From the NCBI RefSeq assembly GCF_025567385.1, contig NZ_JAOQJU010000001.1, positions 62,001-126,000 on the forward strand: a DNA stretch of 64,000 nt. The letters are read 5' to 3'. Shown here in pieces: positions 1 to 8,992 of this stretch; the first letter of the stretch is position 1; each line of letters begins with the position of its first letter. The position numbers and the translations under genes are program-made. This DNA comes from Claveliimonas acetigenes. GTDB taxonomy: Bacteria > Bacillota > Clostridia > Lachnospirales > Lachnospiraceae. A model generated the notes under the pieces. The model was given only the letters and a program-made list of their open reading frames with translations. It had not been told where the DNA came from and made no database searches.

Positions 1-307
1 ACAGATCCTTCTGGACCGGACGAAGCTTATGCCGGGAAGGGTAATGGTACTGCTGGTGTGCAGCGGAGCGGTGTTTGGATTTTTGAATCTTTATCAGCCG
101 CTTATAGAGTTTGCAGGCGCCGGAGCAAGCGTTCCTCTTCTTGGATTTGGCAATACCCTGTGGAAAGGGGTGAAAGAGGCGGTAGAATCGGATGGGTTTA
201 TCGGTATTTTTATGGGAGGGTTTACGGCCAGCGCAGTGGGAATATCGGCGGCGCTGGTATTCGGCTACCTGGCTTCCCTTGTTTTTGAGCCAAAAATGAA
301 AAAATAA
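1..307 (+). CDS. spoVAE: Stage V sporulation protein AE, C-terminal part (cut by window start)
   Basis: The frame is open from base 2 and stops at 305-307, so the gene begins before the window; the ATG at 29 is internal. The visible ~101 residues read QILLDRTKL then PGRVMVLLV, with LYQPLIEFAGAGASVPL and GFTASAVGISAALVFGYL. These are hallmarks of SpoVAE/SpoVAEb, a small polytopic membrane protein of about 116 residues. The family belongs to the SpoVA channel that moves Ca-dipicolinic acid across the inner spore membrane. Two or three hydrophobic helices are visible. It shows that the host is a spore former or descends from one. spoVAC and spoVAD are expected just upstream, outside the window. 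Confidence 0.9.
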   Translation, partial: QILLDRTKLMPGRVMVLLVCSGAVFGFLNLYQPLIEFAGAGASVPLLGFGNTLWKGVKEAVESDGFIGIFMGGFTASAVGISAALVFGYLASLVFEPKMKK

Positions 308-316
308 AAGAAGTAA

Positions 317-345
317 TTGTTTTCCGACTATAAAAATGCTATGAT
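317..345 (+). promoter_or_regulatory. Putative sigma-A promoter for the Na/Pi symporter
   Basis: TTGTTT (317-322) and TATGAT (340-345) are separated by exactly 17 bases, about 50 bases upstream of the GTG start at 397. The -10 is good (5/6) and the -35 is weak (TTG only). Confidence 0.45.
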
Positions 346-396
346 TAAAATGATGTGAAATAAAAGTAAAATATTGTCAAAAATAGGAGGAAAACG

Positions 397-2037
397 GTGG
401 ATTACGTGAATATTATTATCCCTTTTGTAGGGGGGCTGGGGATGTTTATTTACGGTATGCAGATTATGTCCCAGGGACTGGAGAATGCAGCCGGAAATAA
501 AATGAAATCCATTTTGGAAGTCCTGACCAGAAATAAGCTGATGGGCGTGCTTCTCGGCGCTGCGATTACGGCGGTCATCCAGAGCTCATCTGCGACTACG
601 GTTATGGTAGTAGGTTTTGTAAATGCCGGCATTATGAATCTCACACAGGCGATGGGAGTTATTATGGGAGCTAATATCGGTACGACTGTAACCGGATGGC
701 TGGTATCAGCTGTGGAGTGGGCAGAATTTTTAAGCCCGGCAAGGCTGGCACCTATCGCGGTAATTGTCGGCGTGGTAATTATGCTTACAGGAAAGCGGAG
801 GTCTGCAAGAGATATCGCCAGTATTATTATCGGCTTCGGACTGCTGTTTATCGGGATTACCAATATGTCTTCGGCGGTGGCGCCGCTGCAGGAATCAGAA
901 GCTTTCAGCAGTATTTTTGTGAAGCTGGGGCATAATCCGCTTCTTGGTATTTTGGCGGGCGCATTGATTACGGCGATTATTCAGAGCTCCTCTGCGTCTG
1001 TGGGAATCCTGCAGAGCCTTGCGGCTGCAGGTTTGGTGCCGTTTAGCGCAGCAATCTATATTATTATGGGCCAAAATATCGGTACCTGTGTGACGGCAAT
1101 GCTTTCCAGTATGGGAGCGAAGAAAAATGCCAAGACGGCAGCGCTTATGCACCTGCTGTTCAATATTATCGGAACGATTATTTTTAGCATATTTGCCATT
1201 TTGTTCTTTAAAGTCATTAATCCGGCGGCGGGAGTCGGCATGATCAATCAGACACAGATCAGTATGGCGCATACGGCATTTAATATCGGAACGACAGTGC
1301 TTCTTTTCCCGGTATCGAATCTTATTATTAAACTGGCAAAGAAGATTGGGCGTGTGGAGGAAGATGAATTTGATGAAGGCAAGGTTCAGCTTGATGAACG
1401 TATCATGGAAACACCTGTTATTGCGATTCAGTCTGTAGTGAATGAAGTTGCCCGCATGGGTGATATTGTTGCAAGATCACTGGAGGTGGCGAAGAAGGTT
1501 CTGTTTGTGGAGAGCTATGAAGATGTTGTCTTTTTGAAAGAAGAAGAGTCGAAGGTGGACAGGCTGAGTGCAGGAATTACCGAGTATGCGATTAAGCTTA
1601 GTTCCCTCCAGATTAGTGAGAAGGAACATCAGGATGTGGCGCACCTTTTGCAGACGGTGTCTGATATTGAACGGATCAGCGATTATTGTGAAAATATTTC
1701 GGAATTTGCCGAGAACCTGTATCAGAAGAAACTTAGATTTTCTAAAGTGGGAACAGAGCAGCTCAAAGAAATGCTGGATGTGTGTGCAGATAGTTATCAG
1801 TATGCTATAGAAGCTTTTAAAGAGAGAAGCAAAGAGAAGGCTCTTAAGGTTATTGAGAAAGAGACAAGAGCAGATGATTTGGAGATTACGCTGCGGAGCA
1901 AGCATATCAAGCGTCTTACCAATGGAGAGTGCAATACGGAAGCAGGGATTGTCTTCTTGGATACTTTGGTCTGTCTGGAACGTATTTCAGACCATGCAAG
2001 GAATATTGCAGAGGAAGTTATGGAGCAGATGGTATAG
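397..2037 (+). CDS. Na+/phosphate cotransporter family protein with C-terminal PhoU-like domain
   Basis: GTG start with AGGAGG six bases upstream; 546 residues. The N-terminal ~320 residues form a polytopic NptA-type (PF02690) membrane domain. It has the duplicated signature QSSSATT (about residue 63) and QSSSASVG (about residue 200), characteristic of Na+/Pi symporters. The C-terminal ~200 residues are soluble, helical and PhoU-like, with conserved ERISDYCENI and ERISDHARNI segments. The family couples sodium entry to inorganic phosphate uptake, and the PhoU tail is thought to sense phosphate status. It stands alone with its own promoter and terminator. It may give the cell another phosphate route, relevant because pstB downstream is disrupted (inference). 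Confidence 0.9.
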   Translation: MDYVNIIIPFVGGLGMFIYGMQIMSQGLENAAGNKMKSILEVLTRNKLMGVLLGAAITAVIQSSSATTVMVVGFVNAGIMNLTQAMGVIMGANIGTTVTGWLVSAVEWAEFLSPARLAPIAVIVGVVIMLTGKRRSARDIASIIIGFGLLFIGITNMSSAVAPLQESEAFSSIFVKLGHNPLLGILAGALITAIIQSSSASVGILQSLAAAGLVPFSAAIYIIMGQNIGTCVTAMLSSMGAKKNAKTAALMHLLFNIIGTIIFSIFAILFFKVINPAAGVGMINQTQISMAHTAFNIGTTVLLFPVSNLIIKLAKKIGRVEEDEFDEGKVQLDERIMETPVIAIQSVVNEVARMGDIVARSLEVAKKVLFVESYEDVVFLKEEESKVDRLSAGITEYAIKLSSLQISEKEHQDVAHLLQTVSDIERISDYCENISEFAENLYQKKLRFSKVGTEQLKEMLDVCADSYQYAIEAFKERSKEKALKVIEKETRADDLEITLRSKHIKRLTNGECNTEAGIVFLDTLVCLERISDHARNIAEEVMEQMV

Positions 2038-2073
2038 CCAGAGTGAAAGAAAGAGAATAAAGAGATATAAGGG

Positions 2074-2115
2074 ACTGCCATGACAGAAGGAAAGAATTCT
2101 GCCATGGCAGTTTTT
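2074..2115 (+). terminator. Rho-independent terminator
   Basis: A 15-base arm ACTGCCATGACAGAA (2074-2088) pairs with TTCTGCCATGGCAGT (2097-2111) with one mismatch, followed by TTTTT. It ends the symporter transcript. Confidence 0.85.
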
Positions 2116-2204
2116 ATTAATATTAATGAAAATTTAATAATTTATTCTATTAGTCCTTCGTTTTATTGTGTATGATTAGCATAGAGCAGTAAGGAGGGGA
2201 TAGA

Positions 2205-2933
2205 ATGCGGAGTGTGATTGAGGTAAAGAATCTGTATAAACTTTACCGCGTAGGTGATGAGGTGGTTCGGGCACTTGACGGTGTGGATTTTCAGATAAAG
2301 AAGGGAGAATTCTGCGCCATTGTCGGAACTTCCGGTTCCGGCAAATCTACTTTATTGAATATGCTTGCCGGTCTGGAACATCCCACCAAAGGAGAGATTA
2401 TTATCAGCGGACAGCATATTGAGCGGCTGAATGAAGAGCAGCTTGTGAAATTCAGGCGGGAGCATGTGGGATTTATTTTTCAATCATTCCATTTGCTTGG
2501 GACTATGAATGCTGTGGAGAATGTGGCGCTGCCTTTAAGCTTTCGCGGGGTGCCAAAGAGCGTACGGCTGAAGAAAGCAGATAAGATGCTGGAACTGGTG
2601 AAGCTCGGGAAGCATAAGAAGCATTTGCCAAACCAGATGTCCGGCGGACAGCAGCAGCGTGTAGGCGTCGCCAGGGCGCTGGTGGTTGATCCGGATATTA
2701 TCTTTGCTGATGAACCGACCGGGAATCTGGATTCCCATACGTCGGAAGAAGTGATGGAACTTATGCAGCAGGTGGTGAGGCGGCAGAAGATGACGCTGGT
2801 TATGGTGACCCACGATGCCCATCTTGCTACCTATGCCGACCGTGTTTTCCATATTATTGACGGTAAGATTGTGAAGATAGAAGATAACCGGAAGAACGGA
2901 AATGAAAAGAGGGAGGAAGAGAAGGATGATTAG
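2205..2933 (+). CDS. ABC transporter ATP-binding protein (MacB/LolD type)
   Basis: 242 residues. Walker A GTSGSGKST (41-49), the Q-loop region FIFQSFHLL, signature MSGGQQQRV, Walker B IIFADEPTGNLD and the H-loop MVTHD are all intact. The stretch NLDSHTSEEVMELM is typical of the LolD/MacB/FtsE-like 3.A.1.122 group. It is first of three overlapping genes with a surface-anchored protein and a MacB-like permease, so it should power that permease. Such complexes usually act as mechanotransmitters on extracytoplasmic substrates or antimicrobial peptides; the substrate here is unknown. Confidence 0.93.
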   Translation: MRSVIEVKNLYKLYRVGDEVVRALDGVDFQIKKGEFCAIVGTSGSGKSTLLNMLAGLEHPTKGEIIISGQHIERLNEEQLVKFRREHVGFIFQSFHLLGTMNAVENVALPLSFRGVPKSVRLKKADKMLELVKLGKHKKHLPNQMSGGQQQRVGVARALVVDPDIIFADEPTGNLDSHTSEEVMELMQQVVRRQKMTLVMVTHDAHLATYADRVFHIIDGKIVKIEDNRKNGNEKREEEKDD

Positions 2934-4461
2934 TTTTAAGAAAGCAGCGGCAGGAATATTGAGTATTGCATTGCTGGCAGGGATGTTTCTGCCTGTAAAC
3001 AGCCGGGCAGAAGGACAGGGACAAGAAGAAGCGGCGGTTGCAACCCGGAGTGTATCAGCGCTGTCCGTAGAGACGCCGGATAACGGAGTGCTTACTTATG
3101 AATACGGGACGGCGCAGGATTTTATCCTGCAGGTCACGAATCGAAGCAGTGAAGCCGTTGCCAATATCGTAATTGCGCCGAAGCTTAGGAATGGAACGGA
3201 CGTCTGGCCTTTTAAGACGGAGTACCAGAGTTATAAAAGTGTGATTGATGCTTTGCAGCCGGGAGAGACGAAGGAGGTTTCTTTTAGCTTTACAGAGCGG
3301 GACGATATTGCGACGGGTACCTACAGCCTGTGTTTTCAGGTTACAGCGCAGTCTGCGGGCGGGGAGGAACTTCCGCCGGGTGAAGAATATTTCTTTGTAA
3401 ATACGACGGCGAAGCCGGAAGATCCGGTTACGGATCCTGCTTTCGAGCCGCAGGAAGAGAGCGGAATGGAAGAAGAATTATTGGAGGCGTCAGCAGGCGG
3501 GTTCGCGAATGGAGACATATCCTACAGCGGCGGAGGCGGCGGAACATCTGCAGCGTCTGTCCCCAGAGTGATTGTGACAGGATTTTCCACCAATCCGGCA
3601 GAAGTAAAAGCCGGAAGTGACTTTGTACTTACGATTCATTTGAAAAATACTTCCAAAAGCACACGGGTAAGCAATATGCTTTTTGAACTGGCGGCGCCGA
3701 CAGAGGGAAATGATGAACAGACATCTGCTCCGGCATTTCTTCCTACTTCAGGTTCTAATTCTATTTATCTGGATGGAATTCAGGCGGGAGGGACCGCGGA
3801 TATTTCCATTCAGCTGAATGCAAAGGCAGATTTGGTACAGAAGCCATATGGAATTAATCTTAGTATGAAGTATGAGGACAGCAGCGCTTCCCAGGTGGAG
3901 GGAGAAGCCAGCATTTCTATTCCGATTAAACAGGAAGCAAGATTTGAGTTTAGCGAATTTGAGGTTACTCCGGAAATGATTGAGGTGGGCGAGGAAGGGA
4001 ATGTTACCTGCAGCCTGTATAATCTGGGACGGATAAAATTATATAATGTGAAGGCTGTATTTGAAGGAAAAGGAATTAAGAAGGAAGAGGTATTTGTCGG
4101 CAATGTAGAACCCGGCGGAAGCGCTTCGATAGATGCGATGCTGGAAGGAACAGATGTGAATGCGGATACAGACAAGATTAAGATGACTTTGTCCTATGAA
4201 GACGAGTCGGGGAATGTCAAAACCGCAGAGCAGGAATTTCAGCTTATGGTTACGGAGGCTATGGAAGACAGCGGTGGTATGGTAATGATGCCGGATGAGC
4301 AGGAGAAAAGCTTTCCGGTCATTCCTCTGGTAATAGCTGCGCTGGTGCTCCTGGCAATTGTTGTAACGGTTGTAGTAAGAAAGAAAAAGAAAAAGCAGAT
4401 ATTGTCAGCGGAAGAGGAGGGGTTGCTGGATGAACTGGATGGACCTTCTGAGGATGAGTAG
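2926..4461 (+). CDS. Secreted, membrane-anchored CARDB/COG1361-like protein of a MacB-type ABC operon
   Basis: The start is placed at ATG 2926, nine bases after GGGAGG, overlapping the ATPase stop; an upstream ATG at 2902 lacks a good site. About 511 residues: a signal peptide (KKAAAGILSIALLAGMF), two or more beta-sandwich repeats of the CARDB/NEW3 type (for example VTGFSTNPAEVKAGSDFVLT and FEVTPEMIEVGEEGNVTCS), then a single C-terminal membrane helix (FPVIPLVIAALVLLAIVV) followed by a lysine-rich tail. It is probably the extracellular partner of the MacB-like permease encoded next. The exact function is unknown. Confidence 0.75.
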   Translation: MISFKKAAAGILSIALLAGMFLPVNSRAEGQGQEEAAVATRSVSALSVETPDNGVLTYEYGTAQDFILQVTNRSSEAVANIVIAPKLRNGTDVWPFKTEYQSYKSVIDALQPGETKEVSFSFTERDDIATGTYSLCFQVTAQSAGGEELPPGEEYFFVNTTAKPEDPVTDPAFEPQEESGMEEELLEASAGGFANGDISYSGGGGGTSAASVPRVIVTGFSTNPAEVKAGSDFVLTIHLKNTSKSTRVSNMLFELAAPTEGNDEQTSAPAFLPTSGSNSIYLDGIQAGGTADISIQLNAKADLVQKPYGINLSMKYEDSSASQVEGEASISIPIKQEARFEFSEFEVTPEMIEVGEEGNVTCSLYNLGRIKLYNVKAVFEGKGIKKEEVFVGNVEPGGSASIDAMLEGTDVNADTDKIKMTLSYEDESGNVKTAEQEFQLMVTEAMEDSGGMVMMPDEQEKSFPVIPLVIAALVLLAIVVTVVVRKKKKKQILSAEEEGLLDELDGPSEDE

Positions 4462-5842
4462 TGGGAATTTAAAGAGAAGAAAGCTTCGGACATTCCTTAC
4501 GGTTCTTGGTGTAATTATCGGTACAACCTCCATTGTGGTTATGATTTCTCTGGGGCTTGGGATGCAGAAAGAGATTTATAAAGAAATAGAACAGTCCGGC
4601 GGGCTGAATACGATTACAGTAAGCGGCGTAAGCGCCGGAGACAGCATGATTTATTACGGAGACGGGGATTCCGAGGAATCTACGAAAAGGCTGACGGACA
4701 GCGTGGTGGATGAACTTGCTAAGCTTCCGCATGTGACCCTTGCTTATCCGCAGTATGATATGTCAGTTATTCTGCTTAAAGGACCTTACGAAGGATGGGC
4801 GCAGCTTACGGCGCTGACACCGGAGGGAATGCTGGCTCAGAATATAGAGCTGACACCGGGAGCGCGGCTTCCTGAGCCGGGAAGTAAGTTGGAATTATTG
4901 TATGGAAACGGCGTGATTACGCAGTTTACAGAGAAGGGGAGCCAGTTAGGATATTATGAGACAGGAGAAATTGCAGACATTGACCTGAGCAAAGATTCCC
5001 TGTTCTTAATCCTGGATCAGGAAGGATATTATGAAAGCCAGGAACAATCAGGGACTGCAATAGGTACGGACACAGAAGGAACCGGGGAAAATGACAGTAC
5101 GCCGGTGAAGCCGGTGCAGAAGTATTCCGTCCTTTCCTGCGGCGTTACAGCCGGTGATTACGAAACTTATACGTCACAGTACTATAATGTGTATTGTGAT
5201 CTGGATACTTTGAAGCAGGTACTGAAAAAAGAATTTTCCGGAAGAGCGATTCCGGGGCAGCCAACGACAAAATCAGGTAAGCCGTATAAAGATTTTACCT
5301 ATTCGTCTATTCAGGTTAAAGTGGATGATATAGAAGAAGTAGAAGCAGTTTCGTCAGTAATTCGCTCTATGGGGTATAACACCAGTACAAATGTAGAATA
5401 CATGGACTCCATGAAGAGCCAGCTGGCTATTATTCAGGCAGTGCTGGGAGGAATCGGAGCGATTTCCCTTCTGGTGGCAGCCATCGGGATTGCCAACACG
5501 ATGATGATGTCCATCTATGAGAGGACGAAGGAAATCGGAGTCATCAAAGTACTTGGATGCAGTCTGAAGAATATTAAACAAATGTTCCTTATGGAAGCAG
5601 CATTTATCGGATTTATCGGCGGAGCCGCAGGCTGTATCCTGAGTTATGGTTTGTCGGCAATCATTAATTTTGTCACAGGCCATGGGGAAGCAATGGGATT
5701 TACGGGAAATATCTCTTATATCCCTATATGGCTGGTTTTTGCGGCAATGGGATTCGCCGTATTTGTTGGCATGGCGGCGGGATATTTCCCGGCATTGCGG
5801 GCCATGAAATTAAGTCCTCTTGCGGCAATCAGGAACGAATAG
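4430..5842 (+). CDS. MacB/FtsX-like ABC transporter permease
   Basis: 470 residues; ATG 4430 lies inside the end of the preceding gene (32-base overlap), implying translational coupling. Layout: an N-terminal helix (LRTFLTVLGVIIGTTSIVVM), a large extracytoplasmic MacB_PCD-like domain (about residues 45-300), then three helices of the FtsX domain with the family motif YERTKEIGVIKVLG. The C-terminus ends FPALRAMKLSPLAAIRNE, the classic MacB/LolC ending. With the ATPase (2205) and the surface protein (2926) it forms one complex. No two-component system flanks it here, unlike many antibiotic-responsive BceAB-type units. Confidence 0.9.
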   Translation: MNWMDLLRMSSGNLKRRKLRTFLTVLGVIIGTTSIVVMISLGLGMQKEIYKEIEQSGGLNTITVSGVSAGDSMIYYGDGDSEESTKRLTDSVVDELAKLPHVTLAYPQYDMSVILLKGPYEGWAQLTALTPEGMLAQNIELTPGARLPEPGSKLELLYGNGVITQFTEKGSQLGYYETGEIADIDLSKDSLFLILDQEGYYESQEQSGTAIGTDTEGTGENDSTPVKPVQKYSVLSCGVTAGDYETYTSQYYNVYCDLDTLKQVLKKEFSGRAIPGQPTTKSGKPYKDFTYSSIQVKVDDIEEVEAVSSVIRSMGYNTSTNVEYMDSMKSQLAIIQAVLGGIGAISLLVAAIGIANTMMMSIYERTKEIGVIKVLGCSLKNIKQMFLMEAAFIGFIGGAAGCILSYGLSAIINFVTGHGEAMGFTGNISYIPIWLVFAAMGFAVFVGMAAGYFPALRAMKLSPLAAIRNE

Positions 5843-5931
5843 AAAAGCGGGTGGGAAGCTTGACAATTTATCCATTATTGCAATATACTTAGAAAATAAA
5901 AAAGAAATGGATAATCAAAGGAGACTTTGCC

Positions 5932-6195
5932 ATGTTTCGTTTATGGGGAAAAGAATTTAAAGATAATAAGTTAATCCGTGATACGGTGGTCTGCGACGAT
6001 ACAGATGATACCCGGACACATAAAATCTTCCATGCACTGGAGCAGATCTGTAATGAGTTTGATTTAAGTAATCCCATTTGGCTTGACAATACTATTGTGG
6101 AATTCCAGAAGCATGCGAAAGCAAGGTTCTATCAGGACAACTTTGTAGACTCCATTGATTTTGATTATCTGGAAATCCATGTAATTGAAGAATGA
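5932..6195 (+). CDS. Small conserved hypothetical protein
   Basis: 87 residues, acidic, no membrane segment or signal peptide. GGAGAC lies 8-9 bases before ATG 5932, and a terminator follows directly. The sequence has the look of a compact alpha/beta cytosolic protein (RLWGKEFKDNKLIRDTVVCDD; C-terminus DFDYLEIHVIEE). I do not recognise a named family; from memory similar short proteins occur widely in Lachnospiraceae. Single-gene transcription unit. Confidence 0.7.
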   Translation: MFRLWGKEFKDNKLIRDTVVCDDTDDTRTHKIFHALEQICNEFDLSNPIWLDNTIVEFQKHAKARFYQDNFVDSIDFDYLEIHVIEE

Positions 6196-6204
6196 TTTGG
6201 CTAA

Positions 6205-6233
6205 AACCAGCACCGTAAAGGCGCTGGTTTTTT
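6205..6233 (+). terminator. Rho-independent terminator
   Basis: AACCAGCACC (6205-6214), loop GTAAA, GGCGCTGGTT (6220-6229), then TTTT. It lies between convergent genes and may also slow transcription of the minus-strand symporter. Confidence 0.8.
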
Positions 6234-6244
6234 GCCGATGTTTT

Positions 6245-7603
6245 TTATGGGAGCAGTCCCTGGATTAGAATTACAACAATAAGGATTGGCAGGACAAACA
6301 GAAAATACCATTTCATCCAATTGGTAATTTTAATTCCTTTTCCTGTGTTGGCTTCTTTCTGATATTTTTCAAAGCCCCATCCCCATTTGGTAACGCAGAA
6401 CATAAGGTAAATCAGAGAGCCTATCGGCAGGAGCAGATTGCTTACAAGAAAGTCCTCGCTGTCTAATACGTCGCGCCCGCCGATGAGATGTAAATCGCTC
6501 CAGAGATTGTAGCCAAGGACGCAGGGAAGACTTGCAATCAGGATTACGATACAGTTGATTACGGCGGCTTTTTTTCTGCTCCAGCCGAAGTTATCCATGC
6601 AGGAAGACATAATATTTTCAAATACGGCAATGACCGTTGAAAAGCTGGCAAAGGTCATAAATAGGAAGAAAAGGCTGCCCCAGATACGTCCGCCCGTCAT
6701 ATTCACGAATACATTCGGAAGCGTAACGAAGATAAGACTTGGTCCGGCATTGACTTCTACGCCGTAGCTAAAGCATGCAGGGAAAATAATAAGTCCTGCG
6801 CTGATTGCCACGAAGGTGTCCAGTGCGCAGATGCGGATGCCTTCACTTGTTAAGGTATGTTCTTTGTCCATGTAACTTCCGAAAATTTCCATTGCGGCAA
6901 CCCCAAGACTTAGTGTAAAAAAGGACTGGTTCATTGCTGCGGCGACTACATTCCCGAATCCGACGCGCTGGACGGTCTCCATATTGGGAATCAGATAGAA
7001 GCTTAAGCCTTCCCGGGCGCCTGACAAGGTAATGCTGTGGATGGCCAACACAACAATGAGGATTAAGAGGGCACTCATCATGCCTTTGCTGATCCTTTCC
7101 AGACCATTTTGAAGCCCGCGGCTACACACAAGGAATCCGGCAAGAACGACCACGGCCATCCAAATTCCCATTTCCAGAGGGTTGGACAGGAGTGTGGTGA
7201 ATACAGAGCCACTGCTCTCGGCGTTCATGCCCTGGTGAAAAGTCCCGGCGGCGAACTTGAAGAAGTAGGATACCATCCAGCCGGAAACGGTAGTATAGTA
7301 CATCATCAGCAAGTAGCATCCGAGAATTGCGAACCAGCCGTGGATATGCCATTTGGTTCCCGGCTGCTCCAGCGCTTTGTAGCCAGAGACTGCGCTTTTT
7401 CTGCTTGCCCTTCCGACAGCCAGCTCCATGGTAAGTACGGGAAGTCCCATGGTGATTAAGAAAATGATATATAAAAGTACGAACCATCCGCCACCGTTTT
7501 CTCCCACCACATAAGGAAAGCGCCAGACATTGCCGATTCCGATGGCGCAGCCCGCACTTACCAGTAAAAATCCTAATCTTGATTTAAAGGATTCGCGTTC
7601 CAT
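6245..7603 (-). CDS. Neurotransmitter:sodium symporter (NSS/SNF) family transporter
   Basis: The start is CAT at 7601-7603 (MERESFKSRLGF), preceded on the minus strand by GGGAGGAAT; an in-frame extension to 7738 would run through the divergent promoter region and is rejected. 452 residues, about 11-12 membrane helices. The family signature SAGCAIGIGNVWRFPYVVGENGGG near the N-terminus (split here as SAGCAIGIGNVW and RFPYVVGENGGG) is the sodium and substrate site of LeuT-type proteins. Bacterial members take up amino acids such as Leu, Trp or Tyr with Na+. Divergent from a LysR gene, which probably controls it. Confidence 0.92.
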   Translation of the reverse strand: MERESFKSRLGFLLVSAGCAIGIGNVWRFPYVVGENGGGWFVLLYIIFLITMGLPVLTMELAVGRASRKSAVSGYKALEQPGTKWHIHGWFAILGCYLLMMYYTTVSGWMVSYFFKFAAGTFHQGMNAESSGSVFTTLLSNPLEMGIWMAVVVLAGFLVCSRGLQNGLERISKGMMSALLILIVVLAIHSITLSGAREGLSFYLIPNMETVQRVGFGNVVAAAMNQSFFTLSLGVAAMEIFGSYMDKEHTLTSEGIRICALDTFVAISAGLIIFPACFSYGVEVNAGPSLIFVTLPNVFVNMTGGRIWGSLFFLFMTFASFSTVIAVFENIMSSCMDNFGWSRKKAAVINCIVILIASLPCVLGYNLWSDLHLIGGRDVLDSEDFLVSNLLLPIGSLIYLMFCVTKWGWGFEKYQKEANTGKGIKITNWMKWYFLFVLPILIVVILIQGLLP

Positions 7604-7638
7604 AATAAAAATTCCTCCCATTCTCTTTATAGTAACAA

Positions 7639-7708
7639 TACTTATTTTAGAAGTAAAAATGGTAGTTGACAATGGGGCAATACAAATAATAAAATAAGAA
7701 TAACTTAT
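7639..7708. promoter_or_regulatory. Divergent symporter/LysR control region with two dyads and a sigma-A promoter
   Basis: TACTT-N7-AAGTA (7639-7655) and ATAAG-N5-CTTAT (7694-7708) are inverted repeats. The second fits the T-N11-A LysR box rule. TTGACA (7666-7671) and TAAAAT (7690-7695), 18 bases apart, look like the promoter of the LysR gene, so the second dyad would overlap its -10 and allow autoregulation. Binding is inferred, not shown. Confidence 0.5.
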
Positions 7709-7723
7709 ACTATGGAGGGTGTA

Positions 7724-8653
7724 ATGAACCAGAATCAACTAAAATATTTTGTGGCGGCTGCAGAAACAAGAAGCTTTTCAAAGGCCGCAGAGGAATTTTT
7801 TATTTCTCAGGCTGCGATTACCCAGCAAATAAAGTTTCTGGAGTCAGAACTTGAGGTGCAGTTGTTTGACCGGAGTACAAGGCCTGTAACGCTGACAGCG
7901 GCGGGCCGTACTTTTTTCGTAGAAGCGAAGGCAATTCTGGAGCGGATGAGCCGTTCGCGTAATCTGGTCCGGGATACGGCGGCAGGAATGTCAGGAACGC
8001 TTCGAATAGGGTATCTGCGGGGATATGAAAGAAGCAGCCTGTCATCCGGAGTACAAAAGTTCCATTACAGGAATCCCAATGTGCTGGTAACCTTTTACCG
8101 GTGTTCCAGTGACATTCTGGCATCGGGAATTCTTCAAGGCGATTATGATATCATTTTTACCTGGGATAGCACGAATTTAAAGCAGAATGTAAATATAGCC
8201 TACAAACTGATAGAACGGGCGAGACTTGTCGTTGCGTTGTATAGTCGGCATCCTCTGGCGCAGAGACATGCAATTGATCGGAAGGAACTGTCTGGAGAAA
8301 GTATAATTTTTATGTCTCCCAGTGAGACGGATGATTCCTATGGGGACGCTTATTTTATGAATTTATACTACGAGGCAGGTTTCAAACCGAATATCCTGGC
8401 AAGAACCGCAGATACGGAAAGCGTCCTGATGATGGTAGCTGCGGAAGAAGGCATCTCTATTCTGCCGGATTATTGCACAACAAAATTATACCATGCGGAG
8501 AATCTGGCGTTTGTGCCGCTTAAGGGAGAGTGGGAGAAGGAAGAGATTATTGCAGTCTGGAAGAAAGAAAACAGGAATCCGGCACTTAGGCGTTTCGTAG
8601 AGACACTTGGGCAGGAGATGAGCGGAGATATAGCAGAAAAAATTATAGATTAG
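7724..8653 (+). CDS. LysR-family transcriptional regulator
   Basis: The start is ATG 7724 (MNQNQLKYF), five bases after GGAGGG; the upstream ATG 7712 lies in that ribosome site. 309 residues. The N-terminal winged HTH (1-60) has the diagnostic FSKAAEEFFISQAAITQQIKF then LESELEVQLFDR; the C-terminal effector-binding domain follows from about residue 90. Likely activator or repressor of the divergent NSS symporter, probably responding to the transported amino acid or a derivative (inference from arrangement). Confidence 0.92.
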   Translation: MNQNQLKYFVAAAETRSFSKAAEEFFISQAAITQQIKFLESELEVQLFDRSTRPVTLTAAGRTFFVEAKAILERMSRSRNLVRDTAAGMSGTLRIGYLRGYERSSLSSGVQKFHYRNPNVLVTFYRCSSDILASGILQGDYDIIFTWDSTNLKQNVNIAYKLIERARLVVALYSRHPLAQRHAIDRKELSGESIIFMSPSETDDSYGDAYFMNLYYEAGFKPNILARTADTESVLMMVAAEEGISILPDYCTTKLYHAENLAFVPLKGEWEKEEIIAVWKKENRNPALRRFVETLGQEMSGDIAEKIID

Positions 8654-8992
8654 CACAAAGTAATAAGCTGCGGTATATACCGCAGCTTAGAAAAGAGGAT
8701 AAAGAGAAAAAATCTATACTAAAAATAACTTAATGTCTTTGGACGAAGCTGACGAAAATCCAGACTCATCTGTCGTAAATCATCGGCAGCCTCTTTGTTT
8801 GTATGAATTTAGTATATAATGGAAATGTGACGAATCTGTGTCATCTATCTGAAGAAAACGTGAAAATATCATTAGAAAGTTCTAAAGTTTCTTAAGAAGA
8901 TATGATTTGGCAATCCAGAGAAAAGATGATATGATGGAGAAGAAAAAAGATGCTCAGAGAGTCGGATGTTTAGAAAAAAGGAGTAGAGAAAA
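8654..8992 (+). promoter_or_regulatory. 339-base intergenic region with perfect hairpin and a TATAAT box
   Basis: AAGCTGCGGTA-TA-TACCGCAGCTT (8665-8688) is a perfect palindrome just after the LysR stop. It lacks a following T-run, so it is either a weak terminator or a stabilising 3' hairpin. A perfect TATAAT sits at 8815-8820 with no convincing -35. GGAGTAG precedes the ATG at 8993. No coding potential is seen. Confidence 0.4.

Noticed and set aside
7604..7738. N-terminal extension of the NSS symporter to 7738
   Set aside because: It would cover the divergent promoter and LysR start. The CAT at 7601-7603 has an ideal ribosome site and a normal family N-terminus.
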